This document shows positions 36,401 through 44,922 of a DNA stretch of 64,000 nucleotides, piece after piece. The stretch's first letter is position 1, and the number at the start of each line of letters is the position of its first letter. The stretch is from Staphylococcus hsinchuensis (GTDB lineage: Bacteria; Bacillota; Bacilli; Staphylococcales; Staphylococcaceae), in contig NZ_CP128355.1 of assembly GCF_038789205.1 (NCBI RefSeq), forward strand, positions 744,001 to 808,000, given 5' to 3'. The notes under the pieces were generated by a model. That model worked only from the letters and a program-made list of their open reading frames with translations, had not been told where the DNA came from and did not search any database. A program made the position numbers and the translations under genes.

Positions 36401-37944
36401 CGAACCAAGATGCAAACATCACGGTGAAATTAGTGTCTAAAACAGGTGTTGGTACAATTGCTGCAGGTGTCGCAAAAGCTTACGCTGATAAAATTGTCAT
36501 CAGTGGCTACGACGGAGGAACAGGTGCGTCACCTAAGACAAGTATTCAACACGCAGGTGTACCTTGGGAAATCGGTTTGGCTGAAACGCAGCAAACGTTG
36601 ATGCTCAACGGTTTACGCTCAAGAGTTAAAGTTGAAACTGACGGTAAATTACTTACTGGTAAAGACGTAGCATATGCATGTGCTTTAGGTGCTGAAGAAT
36701 TTGGTTTCGCTACTGCACCGTTAGTTGTTTTAGGTTGCGTGATGATGCGTGTTTGCCATAAAGACACATGTCCAGTTGGTATTGCAACACAAAACCAAGA
36801 CCTCCGAGCATTGTTTAGAGGTAAAGCGGATCATATTGTGAATTTTATGCATTTTGTAGCAGAAGAACTCAGAGAAATATTGGCAGAACTCGGTTTAAAA
36901 TCAGTCGACGAACTCGTTGGGCGTACAGATTTATTGCAACGTAAATATAAATCATCCACACCACAAGCAAAATCAGAGACGTTAAATGTTGAAGCACTAT
37001 TATTTAGTTACGAAGGAGAACGATTTAACTCTATTCAACAAAATCATCACTTGCAACGTGGCTTTGATCTAACGCAACTCTATGAAGATGCACAACAAGC
37101 GATTGAACAAGGTCAGTCTTATCAGGGCGAATATCAAATCAGAAATGAGCAACGAGATGTTGGTGTCATTACTGGTAGTGCAATTACACGAGCGCACGGC
37201 GCACAAGGCTTACCGGAAGATACGATAAGTGTGACGACGACTGGCCATGCAGGTCAAAGTTTAGCAGCTTATATTCCAAGCGGGTTAACGCTACATCATA
37301 CAGGAGATGCAAACGACTATGTCGGTAAAGGTCTCTCCGGAGGCAAAGTTATCGTCAAAGCACCGAATGTTTCACGTGAAGAAGAAATTATCGTAGGTAA
37401 CGTATGTTTCTATGGTGCTTCACAAGGTGCAGCTTATATTAATGGTAGAGCTGGAGAACGATTCTGCATACGAAATAGTGGTGTTGAAGCAGTGGTTGAA
37501 GGTATTGGTGACCACGGACTCGAATATATGACTGGCGGACGAGTTGTCGTGCTTGGTGATGTTGGCAAAAACTTTGGTCAAGGTATGAGTGGCGGTGTGG
37601 CTTATATTTTCCCTACAGATATTCAACAATTTATTGAAGTCAATCAGCTATCGACGTTAGATTTTGAACGAGTGGAAGTGGAAGAAGAATTTAACGTATT
37701 GAAATCGATGTTAGAACAACACGTTCACTATACAGGTAGCACGAAAGCTAAACGTATTTTATCAGACTTTGAAAATGTTTCTAAATATGTAGTCAAAGTC
37801 ATACCGAAAGATTACAAATTAATGATGCAAAAAATAGAGCTACAAAAGCAACAATCAAAAAATTTAGATGAAGCATTGTTGAATGCATTCAACGATGATC
37901 GCAAGCAGTTAGAAAGTACGAAGCAATTGAGTGCAGTTTATTAA
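33445..37944 (+). CDS. gltB: Glutamate synthase (NADPH) large subunit
   Basis: 1499 residues, full length. The glutamine amidotransferase domain begins at Cys20 (DACGIGF) after a short propeptide normally removed. The central domain, FMN-binding barrel (VSKTGVGTIAAGVAKAYADKIVISGYDGGTGASP) and C-terminal GXGXG beta-helix follow. The 3Fe-4S cysteines are in CVMMRVCHKDTCPVG. With GltD it makes two glutamates from glutamine and 2-oxoglutarate. An in-frame GTG three codons upstream overlaps AAGAGG, so the ATG is preferred. Confidence 0.97.
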   Translation: MCEANRKIGLYDSREEHDACGIGFYANMDNKRSHNIIEKSLEMLRRLDHRGGIGADGVTGDGAGIMTEVPYTFFEKHTDIDLPQEGKYAVGMFFSKDQIAGSQHETQFNAYFEKEELRVLGYREVPLDTSAIAPHVAETMPFIQQVFVALNDVNQVERKLYLARKQIEYYAKQHDLELYFTSLSHRTIVYKGWLRSDQIKSFYLDLNHSDYVSKLGLVHSRFSTNTFPSWKRAHPNRLLMHNGEINTIKGNVNWMRARQARLIDTIFGEDKDKITEVIDEDGSDSAIVDNALEFLSLAMEPERAAMLMIPEPWVYNKANDKNVRAFYEFYSYLMEPWDGPTMISFCNGDKIGALTDRNGLRPGRYTITKDNFIVFSSEVGVIDVPEEEVAYKGQLNPGKLLLVDFNEQKVVDNNTLKSRIAEERPYANWLDEYTIDLKLNQVSYQSNQWDEATLTRLQKQFVYTKEEMEKYLVELVEKKKDPIGAMGYDVPIAVLNEQDETLFNYFKQLFAQVTNPPIDAYREKIVTSELSYLGGEGNLLTPEQNVLNRIQLERPVLTESQLDVIESSPFSVQHLSTLYKDDLETALDKLGDSAIDAVNKGCEIIVLDDRLLTSESSYAMPMLLAISHIHQLLIREDLRMHTSIVALSGEAREVHHIACLLGYGANAVVPYLAQRTVEQLVLNERLTGDIAENVQTYTETLSEGVIKVMAKMGISTVQSYQGAQIFEAVGLSEEVVERYFTGTQSKISGISLEMIDQENKSRQTPKSDYIESGSTFQWRKQGQYHAFNPMTIQLLQQACRTNDYDKFKQFSQEVNDKRTDHIRHLMEFKRQQSIDISEVEPASAIVQRFNTGAMSYGSISEEAHQTLAEAMNRMGGKSNSGEGGENPERYKIDEQGRNHSSAIKQVASGRFGVTSDYLQHAKEIQIKVAQGAKPGEGGQLPGTKVYPWIAEVRGSTPGIGLISPLPHHDIYSIEDLAQLIHDLKNANQDANITVKLVSKTGVGTIAAGVAKAYADKIVISGYDGGTGASPKTSIQHAGVPWEIGLAETQQTLMLNGLRSRVKVETDGKLLTGKDVAYACALGAEEFGFATAPLVVLGCVMMRVCHKDTCPVGIATQNQDLRALFRGKADHIVNFMHFVAEELREILAELGLKSVDELVGRTDLLQRKYKSSTPQAKSETLNVEALLFSYEGERFNSIQQNHHLQRGFDLTQLYEDAQQAIEQGQSYQGEYQIRNEQRDVGVITGSAITRAHGAQGLPEDTISVTTTGHAGQSLAAYIPSGLTLHHTGDANDYVGKGLSGGKVIVKAPNVSREEEIIVGNVCFYGASQGAAYINGRAGERFCIRNSGVEAVVEGIGDHGLEYMTGGRVVVLGDVGKNFGQGMSGGVAYIFPTDIQQFIEVNQLSTLDFERVEVEEEFNVLKSMLEQHVHYTGSTKAKRILSDFENVSKYVVKVIPKDYKLMMQKIELQKQQSKNLDEALLNAFNDDRKQLESTKQLSAVY

Positions 37945-37967
37945 AATGAGAAAGGGGCGTCATTGTT

Positions 37968-39434
37968 ATGGGAGAATTCAAAGGATTTATGAATTATGAG
38001 AAACAACAACTTGATGAACTTTCACTTGTAGATCGCATTGCAAATCACGAACCTTTTCAACAGAGGTTTACGAAAGAAGACGCGGCACAACAAGGGGCGC
38101 GTTGTATGGATTGTGGCACGCCATTTTGCCAAACAGGACAACCAGCTGGTAAAGAAACAATCGGTTGTCCGATTGGTAACTACATCCCAGAATGGAATGA
38201 TTTAGTTTATCGACATGACTTTAAGAATGCCTATGAACGCCTAAGTGAGACGAATAACTTTCCAGAATTCACAGGTCGTGTATGCCCTGCGCCATGCGAA
38301 CAGTCTTGCGTAATGAAGATAAATAGAGAGTCGGTGGCGATTAAAGGGATTGAGCGTACAATTATTGATGAGGCCTATGACAATGACTGGGTACAACCTA
38401 CAATACCGGATAAACGTAAAAATGAATCTGTGGCGATTGTTGGAAGTGGCCCAGCAGGTTTAACGGCTGCCGATGAACTCAATAAATTAGGATATCACGT
38501 AACAGTGTATGAACGCGCACATGAAGCGGGTGGTTTACTCATGTACGGTATTCCTAATATGAAGTTGGATAAAGACGTTGTTCGTCGACGTATTAATATC
38601 ATGGAGCAGTCTGGGATCGACTTTATAACTGATACAGAAATAGGAGTAGACATGAGCCGTGAAGAATTAGAACAACGCCATGATGCGATTATTTTATGTA
38701 CGGGTTCTCAAAATGCGAGAGATTTACCATTAGAAGGACGTATGGGCTTTGGCATTCACTTTGCGATGAATTATCTGACTGAACAAACACAGTTGTTAAA
38801 TGGTGAAATTAGTGAGGCTGAGATTACCGCTAAAGATAAGAATGTCATCGTCATTGGAGCAGGAGACACAGGAGCTGACTGTGTGGCAACTGCTTTACGT
38901 GAAAATTGTAAATCAATCGTGCAATTTAATAAATATACGAAACAACCCGAAGCGATTGAATTCGAAGAAAATACTTATTGGCCTTTATCCATGCCTGTAT
39001 TTAAAATGGATTATGCCCATAAAGAATATGAAGCGAGATTTGGATTTGAACCGCGTGCATATGGTGTACAAACGATGCGTTATGATGTGGATGAAATTGG
39101 TCGCGTGAAAGGTGTTTATACACAAATCCTTGAGGAAACTGAAGATGGCATGGTTGTCGTGGATGGTACAGAAAGACATTGGCCGGCAGACTTAGTATTA
39201 TTATCGATTGGTTTTGTAGGAACAGAAACGACAGTGCCACATGCATTTGATATTCAAACTGAACGCAATAAAATTGTAGCGGATAATAAAGACTTTAGAA
39301 CGAATCAACCTCACGTCTTTGCAGCTGGAGATGCGCGACGTGGACAAAGTTTAGTTGTATGGGCGATACAAGAGGGGAGAGCTGTTGCAGACGCTGTAAA
39401 CACTTATTTACAAGAAAAAACCCCTGTCTCATAA
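37968..39434 (+). CDS. gltD: Glutamate synthase small subunit
   Basis: 488 residues. The N-terminal cysteine clusters (CMDCGTPFCQ, CPIGNYIPEWN, CPAPCEQSC) bind 4Fe-4S centres; AIVGSGPAGLTAADEL is the FAD fingerprint and VIVIGAGDTGADC the NADPH fingerprint. It passes electrons from NADPH to the large subunit. It follows gltB by 23 bp in the same operon. No hairpin terminator is evident before the tRNA 55 bp downstream. Confidence 0.97.
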   Translation: MGEFKGFMNYEKQQLDELSLVDRIANHEPFQQRFTKEDAAQQGARCMDCGTPFCQTGQPAGKETIGCPIGNYIPEWNDLVYRHDFKNAYERLSETNNFPEFTGRVCPAPCEQSCVMKINRESVAIKGIERTIIDEAYDNDWVQPTIPDKRKNESVAIVGSGPAGLTAADELNKLGYHVTVYERAHEAGGLLMYGIPNMKLDKDVVRRRINIMEQSGIDFITDTEIGVDMSREELEQRHDAIILCTGSQNARDLPLEGRMGFGIHFAMNYLTEQTQLLNGEISEAEITAKDKNVIVIGAGDTGADCVATALRENCKSIVQFNKYTKQPEAIEFEENTYWPLSMPVFKMDYAHKEYEARFGFEPRAYGVQTMRYDVDEIGRVKGVYTQILEETEDGMVVVDGTERHWPADLVLLSIGFVGTETTVPHAFDIQTERNKIVADNKDFRTNQPHVFAAGDARRGQSLVVWAIQEGRAVADAVNTYLQEKTPVS

Positions 39435-39442
39435 ATAATTTA

Positions 39443-39471
39443 TTGACTTTTCCAAAAAGCTATAATAATAT
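39443..39471 (+). promoter_or_regulatory. Probable promoter of tRNA-Ser
   Basis: TTGACT and TAATAT separated by 17 bp, placed 18 bp before the tRNA. Confidence 0.6.
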
Positions 39472-39489
39472 ATTTATTGTGTTCTTTTT

Positions 39490-39582
39490 GGAGGAATACC
39501 CAAGTCCGGCTGAAGGGATCGGTCTTGAAAACCGACAGGGGCTTAACGGCCCGCGGGGGTTCGAATCCCTCTTCCTCCGCCA
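39490..39582 (+). tRNA. tRNA-Ser (anticodon TGA)
   Basis: A class II tRNA of 93 nt with a long variable arm. The acceptor stem is GGAGGAA/TTCCTCC; the anticodon loop CTTGAAA carries TGA at 39526-39528, reading UCA codons. The T loop is GTTCGAATC, and CCA is encoded. A single tRNA, not in a cluster. Confidence 0.97.
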
Positions 39583-39617
39583 TTATATTTAATACCAAGA
39601 CTAATAAATAGATTTGC

Positions 39618-39651
39618 AAGCATTCAGTTACGACTGAATGCTTATTTTTTA
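39618..39651 (+). terminator. Terminator of tRNA-Ser
   Basis: AGCATTCAGT and ACTGAATGCT enclose a TACG loop, followed by a run of six T residues. Confidence 0.9.
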
Positions 39652-39707
39652 TGCCTCTAGAAATGATATCTAGGAAGAATGATTTTTTAGAAAAATAAAT
39701 ATATTTA

Positions 39708-39721
39708 TGAAAGCCTTTACA
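39708..39721 (+). promoter_or_regulatory. Candidate cre (CcpA) site before treP
   Basis: TGAAAGCCTTTACA matches the cre consensus TGWAARCGYTWWCA at 13 of 14 positions and covers the -35, which fits glucose repression of trehalose use. Confidence 0.55.
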
Positions 39722-39745
39722 TAACTTGTCTAGACAAGTTATAAT
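39716..39745 (+). promoter_or_regulatory. treP promoter with perfect palindromic TreR operator
   Basis: -35 TTTACA (39716) and -10 TATAAT (39740) are 18 bp apart. A perfect 22-bp palindrome, with core ACTTGTCTAGACAAGT, spans 39721-39742 and so fills the spacer exactly. A bound TreR dimer would exclude RNA polymerase. Confidence 0.85.
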
Positions 39746-39779
39746 TTCTGTGATGTCAAAGAAAAGGGAGTGGAAGATC

Positions 39780-41210
39780 ATGGCTGTAAAAAAGAAAGAC
39801 GTACAGGACATGTTGGACGCAATCGGCGGTAAAGAAAATCTAGATACCGCAACACACTGTGTGACACGTTTGCGATTAGTGTTGAACGATGATAGTAAAG
39901 TAGATAAAGATAGACTTAACGACAACGATTTAGTCAAAGGACAATTTAAAGCGGATAACCAATATCAAATTGTAATTGGTCCAGGGACGGTCGATGAAGT
40001 TTACGACCAATTTATTAAAGAGGCGGGTGTCAGTGAGTCATCTAAAGATGATGCGAAATCTGCAGCTGCAAAGAAAGGGAATCCAATTCAACGTTTGATT
40101 AAATTATTAGGGGATATCTTCATACCGATCTTGCCGGCGATTGTAACAGCTGGTTTGTTGATGGGGATCAACAATTTACTTACGATGAAAGGGTTGTTTG
40201 GGGACCAACCTCTCATTAAACAAGTACCGCAATTAGCAGATATATCTGATATTATTAACGTGATTGCGAATACGGCCTTCATATTCTTACCGGCTCTAGT
40301 GGGTTGGAGTAGTATGCGTGTATTTGGTGGTAACCCTATATTAGGTTTAGTACTTGGGTTAGTATTGATGAACCCTCAACTTGTTTCGCAGTATGATTTA
40401 GGGAAAGGGCATATTCCAACGTGGAACCTATTTGGTTTAGAAGTTAAACAATTAAATTACCAAGGCCAAGTGTTACCGATATTACTAGCGACATATGTCT
40501 TAGCGAAAATCGAAAAAGGTTTAAACAAAATCGTGCATGATTCGATTAAAATGCTCGTCGTTGGCCCAATCGCACTGTTGATTACAGGATTTTTAGCATT
40601 TATTGTGATTGGCCCGATTGCACTAGCTATTGGAACAGGTATTACCAACTGTGTAACTTATATTTTTGAACATGCCGGATGGTTAGGCGGTGCCTTATAT
40701 GGATTATTATATGCACCATTAGTTATTACAGGTCTACACCATATGTTCTTAGCAGTAGATTTCCAATTGATGGGTAGTGAACTTAAAGGTACTTACTTAT
40801 GGCCAATACTTGCAATTTCTAATATTTGTCAAGGTTCAGCAGCATTTGGTGCATGGTATATTTATAAAAAACGCAAAATGGTTAAAGAACAAGGTTTAGC
40901 AGTCACTTCTGGTATTTCAGGTTTCTTAGGTGTTACGGAACCTGCGATGTTCGGTGTGAACTTACCATTAAAATATCCATTTATCGCATCAATCATTACA
41001 TCATGTGTATTAGGTGCTTTAATCGGTGCAAATGGTGTACTTGGTAATGTAGGTGTCGGTGGGGTTCCAGCGATTATCTCTATTAAAAAAGAATACTGGC
41101 TAGTTTACGGTATTAGTATCATTATTGCGATTGTTGTACCGTTCTTATTAACAATATTCTTATCACGATTTAGTAAAGAAGAGACGAAAGAGTTAGTAGA
41201 AGATAAATAA
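39780..41210 (+). CDS. treP: Trehalose-specific PTS enzyme IIBC
   Basis: 476 residues. N-terminal EIIB domain with the phosphorylated Cys27 (ATHCVTRLRL), then an EIIC channel of about ten membrane segments. It imports trehalose as trehalose-6-phosphate. There is no EIIA domain, so the phosphate must come from a general glucose-type EIIA encoded elsewhere. GGGAG lies 9 nt before the ATG. First gene of treP-treC-treR, under the palindromic operator and probable cre site. Confidence 0.95.
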   Translation: MAVKKKDVQDMLDAIGGKENLDTATHCVTRLRLVLNDDSKVDKDRLNDNDLVKGQFKADNQYQIVIGPGTVDEVYDQFIKEAGVSESSKDDAKSAAAKKGNPIQRLIKLLGDIFIPILPAIVTAGLLMGINNLLTMKGLFGDQPLIKQVPQLADISDIINVIANTAFIFLPALVGWSSMRVFGGNPILGLVLGLVLMNPQLVSQYDLGKGHIPTWNLFGLEVKQLNYQGQVLPILLATYVLAKIEKGLNKIVHDSIKMLVVGPIALLITGFLAFIVIGPIALAIGTGITNCVTYIFEHAGWLGGALYGLLYAPLVITGLHHMFLAVDFQLMGSELKGTYLWPILAISNICQGSAAFGAWYIYKKRKMVKEQGLAVTSGISGFLGVTEPAMFGVNLPLKYPFIASIITSCVLGALIGANGVLGNVGVGGVPAIISIKKEYWLVYGISIIIAIVVPFLLTIFLSRFSKEETKELVEDK

Positions 41211-41268
41211 TAGGTATACACGCTTTCTATTATGTATAAAAATATTCAATTCTAAAGGTGGTAGCGTT

Positions 41269-42906
41269 ATGTCTCAACATGACTGGAGAAAATCAGTAGT
41301 CTATCAAATCTATCCTAAGTCATTTAACGATACGACAGGTAATGGACAAGGCGATTTGCAAGGAATTATTGAGAAGTTGGATTATTTAGCATTTTTAGGG
41401 GTGGATTATATTTGGTTAACACCCGTATACGAATCTCCTATGAATGATAACGGTTATGATATTAGTAATTACTTTAAAATAAATGAACAATTTGGCACGA
41501 AAGAAGATCTTGAAACCCTGATTGATGAGTCGCACAAACGTAACTTGAAAGTAATGTTAGATATCGTGATTAATCATACTTCGACAGAACACGAATGGTT
41601 TAAAAGTGCATATGAGAATAAGGAGAGTCCTTATCGCGATTATTACTTCTTCAGAAAGTCTAAAGATGGCCAACCTCCAACGAACTGGGAGTCTAAGTTT
41701 GGAGGTAATGCTTGGCAATATGATCCTGTAACTGACGAATATTATCTACATTTATTTGATGTAACTCAAGCAGATTTAAACTGGGACAATACAGAAGTTC
41801 GTCGTGCCTTATACGATATCATCAATTACTGGATTGACTTCGGTGTCGACGGATTCCGTTTTGATGTCATTAACTTAGTTTCGAAAGATGAATTTAAAGA
41901 TTCGAATAAGATTGGAAAAGAGTTTTACACAGATGGACCACGCGTTCATGAATATTTACATGAGATGAATCGTCATACCTTTGGTGATAAAGAGATGATG
42001 ACTGTAGGAGAAATGTCATCAACGACGATTGAGGATTGTATTAAATATTCTAATCCTGAACGCCAAGAACTAAGTAGTGTCTTTAACTTCCATCATCTAA
42101 AAGTGGATTACGTTAATGGGGAAAAATGGACAAAGGGTCAGTTAGACTTTCAAAAATTAAAACATATCTTGATGGAATGGCAGTTGGGTATACACCAAGG
42201 TGGCGGATGGAATGCAATATTCTGGTGTAACCATGATCAACCACGTGTGGTATCACGTTTCGGAAGCGATGCAACAGAAGCTTTACGTGAACAAAGTGCT
42301 AAAATGTTAGCGACTGTATTGCACATGTTACAAGGCACACCTTATATTTACCAAGGTGAAGAAATAGGGATGACAAATCCGCATTTCAATTCGATTGATC
42401 AATACCGAGATGTTGAATCAACGAATGCTTTTGCCGAAATGAAACGAAAAGGCTATGACGCAGCAACGATACTCGAAATATTGGATCAAAAATCCCGAGA
42501 CAATTCAAGAACACCTATGCAGTGGTCAAATGAAACAAACGGAGACTTTACTTCAGGGACGCCATGGATTGATGTGCCTGACAATGTAGCTTCTATCAAT
42601 GTAGAGGCCGCAATAAATGATAAACAATCCGTTTTATACACTTATCGCCGATTAATCCAACTACGACACGAATATGATATTATTACTTACGGTAGTATTG
42701 AACCGCTTTATATTGGACACGAACAGTTATTCATTTATAACCGCCATTATAATGAAGAAACATGGACAGTAATTGCGAATTTCTCCCAAAAACGAGTGTG
42801 TCTTCCTGAAGATTTAACTGTTGAAGGTGAAATAATGGTGTCCAATGGTGAATTGATAGATGGCAAGATTAGTGGCTTTGGTTCGATTGTAATTAAGCGA
42901 GTTTAA
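41269..42906 (+). CDS. treC: Trehalose-6-phosphate hydrolase
   Basis: A 545-residue GH13 enzyme that splits trehalose-6-phosphate into glucose and glucose-6-phosphate. The conserved regions are present: DIVINHTS, DGFRFDVIN (nucleophile Asp), TVGEMSS (acid Glu) and WCNHDQPR (transition-state Asp). AAAGGTGG precedes the ATG. It lies 58 bp after treP and 28 bp before treR. Confidence 0.96.
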   Translation: MSQHDWRKSVVYQIYPKSFNDTTGNGQGDLQGIIEKLDYLAFLGVDYIWLTPVYESPMNDNGYDISNYFKINEQFGTKEDLETLIDESHKRNLKVMLDIVINHTSTEHEWFKSAYENKESPYRDYYFFRKSKDGQPPTNWESKFGGNAWQYDPVTDEYYLHLFDVTQADLNWDNTEVRRALYDIINYWIDFGVDGFRFDVINLVSKDEFKDSNKIGKEFYTDGPRVHEYLHEMNRHTFGDKEMMTVGEMSSTTIEDCIKYSNPERQELSSVFNFHHLKVDYVNGEKWTKGQLDFQKLKHILMEWQLGIHQGGGWNAIFWCNHDQPRVVSRFGSDATEALREQSAKMLATVLHMLQGTPYIYQGEEIGMTNPHFNSIDQYRDVESTNAFAEMKRKGYDAATILEILDQKSRDNSRTPMQWSNETNGDFTSGTPWIDVPDNVASINVEAAINDKQSVLYTYRRLIQLRHEYDIITYGSIEPLYIGHEQLFIYNRHYNEETWTVIANFSQKRVCLPEDLTVEGEIMVSNGELIDGKISGFGSIVIKRV

Positions 42907-42934
42907 AGATTTCGATAATAGAGAGTGAGTTTAC

Positions 42935-43663
42935 ATGACGCAAAGAAAATTTATGACAATCTATGAAGCCTTACGATCAGATATTTTAAATACAAAATTG
43001 AAATACGGTGAACAACTACCATCGGAAAATGAATTAGTCCAAACTTATCAGTCTTCGCGTGAAACCGTACGTAAAGCTTTAAACTTGCTCGTAAGTGAAG
43101 GCATGATTCAAAAGATTCGAGGTAAAGGGTCAATTGTGATTTACCAGAATATCACCGAATTTCCATTTGCGGATCTGATTAGTTTTAAAGAAGTGCAACA
43201 GACGTTAGGGTTGCAACATGAAACTGAAGTAAAACTATTGGAAAAGATTCAAGCGAGTGAAATACCTGTCGTTAAAAAGGCGCTGAACCTTAAACAATCA
43301 ACTTGGCTATGGCACGTCATACGTGTTCGGAAGATTAATGGCAAAGTTAAAATTATCGATGAAGATTATCTAGATGCATCCATCGTTCCTGATTTAAATG
43401 AGACTATTGCTCAAGATTCTTTGTATCATTATATCGAACAAGTATTGCATTTAGAAATTAGTTATTCGAAGAAGTCTATAACGTTCGAACCGTTTGATCA
43501 ATTAGAATATGACATATTCGAAGATTATGATGTACCCTACGTAGCAACTGTAAGAGGTATTGTGCATCTTGAAGATACGACGCGTTTCCAATATAATATT
43601 TCTAAACATATCGCAACTGAATTCAAATTTAATGATTTTTCAAGACGTTATAAAAAGAAATAA
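42935..43663 (+). CDS. treR: Trehalose operon repressor TreR (GntR family)
   Basis: 242 residues: GntR winged helix at about 5-72 (LKYGEQLPSENELVQTYQSSRETVRKALNLLVSEGMIQKIRGKG) and a UTRA effector domain from about 95, which binds trehalose-6-phosphate in homologues. It is the third gene of the operon and so controlled by its own operator upstream of treP. Confidence 0.94.
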   Translation: MTQRKFMTIYEALRSDILNTKLKYGEQLPSENELVQTYQSSRETVRKALNLLVSEGMIQKIRGKGSIVIYQNITEFPFADLISFKEVQQTLGLQHETEVKLLEKIQASEIPVVKKALNLKQSTWLWHVIRVRKINGKVKIIDEDYLDASIVPDLNETIAQDSLYHYIEQVLHLEISYSKKSITFEPFDQLEYDIFEDYDVPYVATVRGIVHLEDTTRFQYNISKHIATEFKFNDFSRRYKKK

Positions 43664-43763
43664 CGGGGCTCAACACTGTCATATTCCTTTTGTGATATTT
43701 TTGACACACTTTATCAAATCTTATCCTTGCCAAAGGTCAAACTCATATAGTATGATATAGTTT

Positions 43764-44036
43764 GACGTGCTAGGTGGGGAGGTAGCGGTTCCCTGAACTC
43801 GAAATCCGCTTATGCGAGACTTAATTCCTTTGCTGAGGCTGCGTTTTTGTGAAGCTGCCCGAAGCACGTAGTGTTTGAAGATTTCGGTCCTATGCAATAT
43901 GAACCCATGAACCATGTCAGGTCCTGACGGAAGCAGCATTAAGTGGATCCTCATATGTGCCGTAGGGTAGCCGGAATTTAGCTAACGACTTCGGTTACGT
44001 TTATGAGACGCACTCGAAGCAAAGGTGCACGCATTT
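43764..44036 (+). ncRNA. ffs: Signal recognition particle RNA (large, Firmicutes type)
   Basis: About 270 nt. The universal domain IV core is at 43906-43950 (CATGTCAGGTCCTGACGGAAGCAGCATTAAG). The ends CGTGC (43766) and GCACG (44027) pair, and the Alu-domain start (GTGCTAGGTGGGG) is close to that of S. aureus scRNA. Exact termini are approximate. A T run follows directly. Confidence 0.95.
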
Positions 44037-44070
44037 TTTATGTCTACAAATAATAATTTTAATATATATG

Positions 44071-44107
44071 GAGTGACTAAGCTTTGATTAGCGGTCACTC
44101 TTTTTTT
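44071..44107 (+). terminator. Second terminator downstream of SRP RNA
   Basis: GAGTGAC and GTCACTC with a paired inner segment, followed by seven T residues. The 225 bp between this and the next gene show nothing else. tadA, found here in some relatives, is absent. Confidence 0.8.
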
Positions 44108-44332
44108 ATAATAAACTATAACAAAGTGGTAAGAGCTCGAGACGACATAACTAAATATTCGTACGTCGTTTAATTGATATGCAACGTATTGATATATAGT
44201 TACCTTAGCTTATAGGGACATTTTCTGAAAAGATTATGAATAAGGGGCACCATAATAAAATATCTTAAACGTGGTCACGGACTCTCACCCTCATGTTAGC
44301 TTTAACAAATAAAGTATAAGGTGGCGGTATAC

Positions 44333-44863
44333 ATGCAAGTTTATTTAAGTTCTATCACTGAAAATGATTACGATTTAAGTTTGGATGCCATTAAAAAAGC
44401 GTTCGAAGATGTGGAAATGTCAAACCATGACGAACATGATTTAGTAGTAAAGTTAAGAGAAGCTCCCGAATACAATTATGAGTTAGAAGTCGTTGCCAAA
44501 AACGAAGACGGCGATGTGATTGGACATGTCATGTTGTCAGAAATAACAATTGTTAATGATGCTAAAGAATATATTGCCCTTGCGCTTGCGCCTTTATCTG
44601 TGCTCCCTGATTATAGAGGTAAAGGTTTAGGGAAAGCATTAGTCAATGCAGTTGAAGATCGTGTTAAATCTCTAGAATATACAACAATTGTAGTGCAAGG
44701 CGACCCAGACTATTATGAACCACTTGGCTATAAAGAAGCTGCAAAATACGATATATATAGCACCTTTGACGTGCCATCGAAATACGTAATGGTGAAATTT
44801 TTATATGAACAATTAGACGATCGTCCACACGGTAAAATCATTTACCCAGATTCTTTTAAATAA
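44333..44863 (+). CDS. GNAT N-acetyltransferase
   Basis: A 176-residue single-domain acetyltransferase: ALAPLSVLPDYRGKGLGKALV holds the acetyl-CoA loop (R-G-K-G-L-G), and DPDYYEPLGYKEAAKYDIYSTFDVP is the C-terminal substrate side, as in the YhbS-like subgroup. The substrate is unknown. AAGGTGG lies 8 nt before the ATG; a GTG four codons upstream lies inside that site. It is 60 bp before dnaX. Confidence 0.9.
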   Translation: MQVYLSSITENDYDLSLDAIKKAFEDVEMSNHDEHDLVVKLREAPEYNYELEVVAKNEDGDVIGHVMLSEITIVNDAKEYIALALAPLSVLPDYRGKGLGKALVNAVEDRVKSLEYTTIVVQGDPDYYEPLGYKEAAKYDIYSTFDVPSKYVMVKFLYEQLDDRPHGKIIYPDSFK

Positions 44864-44922
44864 TATTCAAAGGGTTATCGACAATGCTATAATAGACGTC
44901 GAATGCAATTGGAGGTGCCAAA

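Noticed and set aside
39440..39937. Minus-strand ORF across tRNA-Ser and the treP start
   Set aside because: It runs antisense through the tRNA and its terminator and has no homologous look or ribosome site.
43664..44332. tadA or another gene expected near SRP RNA
   Set aside because: The region holds only SRP RNA and terminators; no deaminase motif (HAE...PCxxC) is present.
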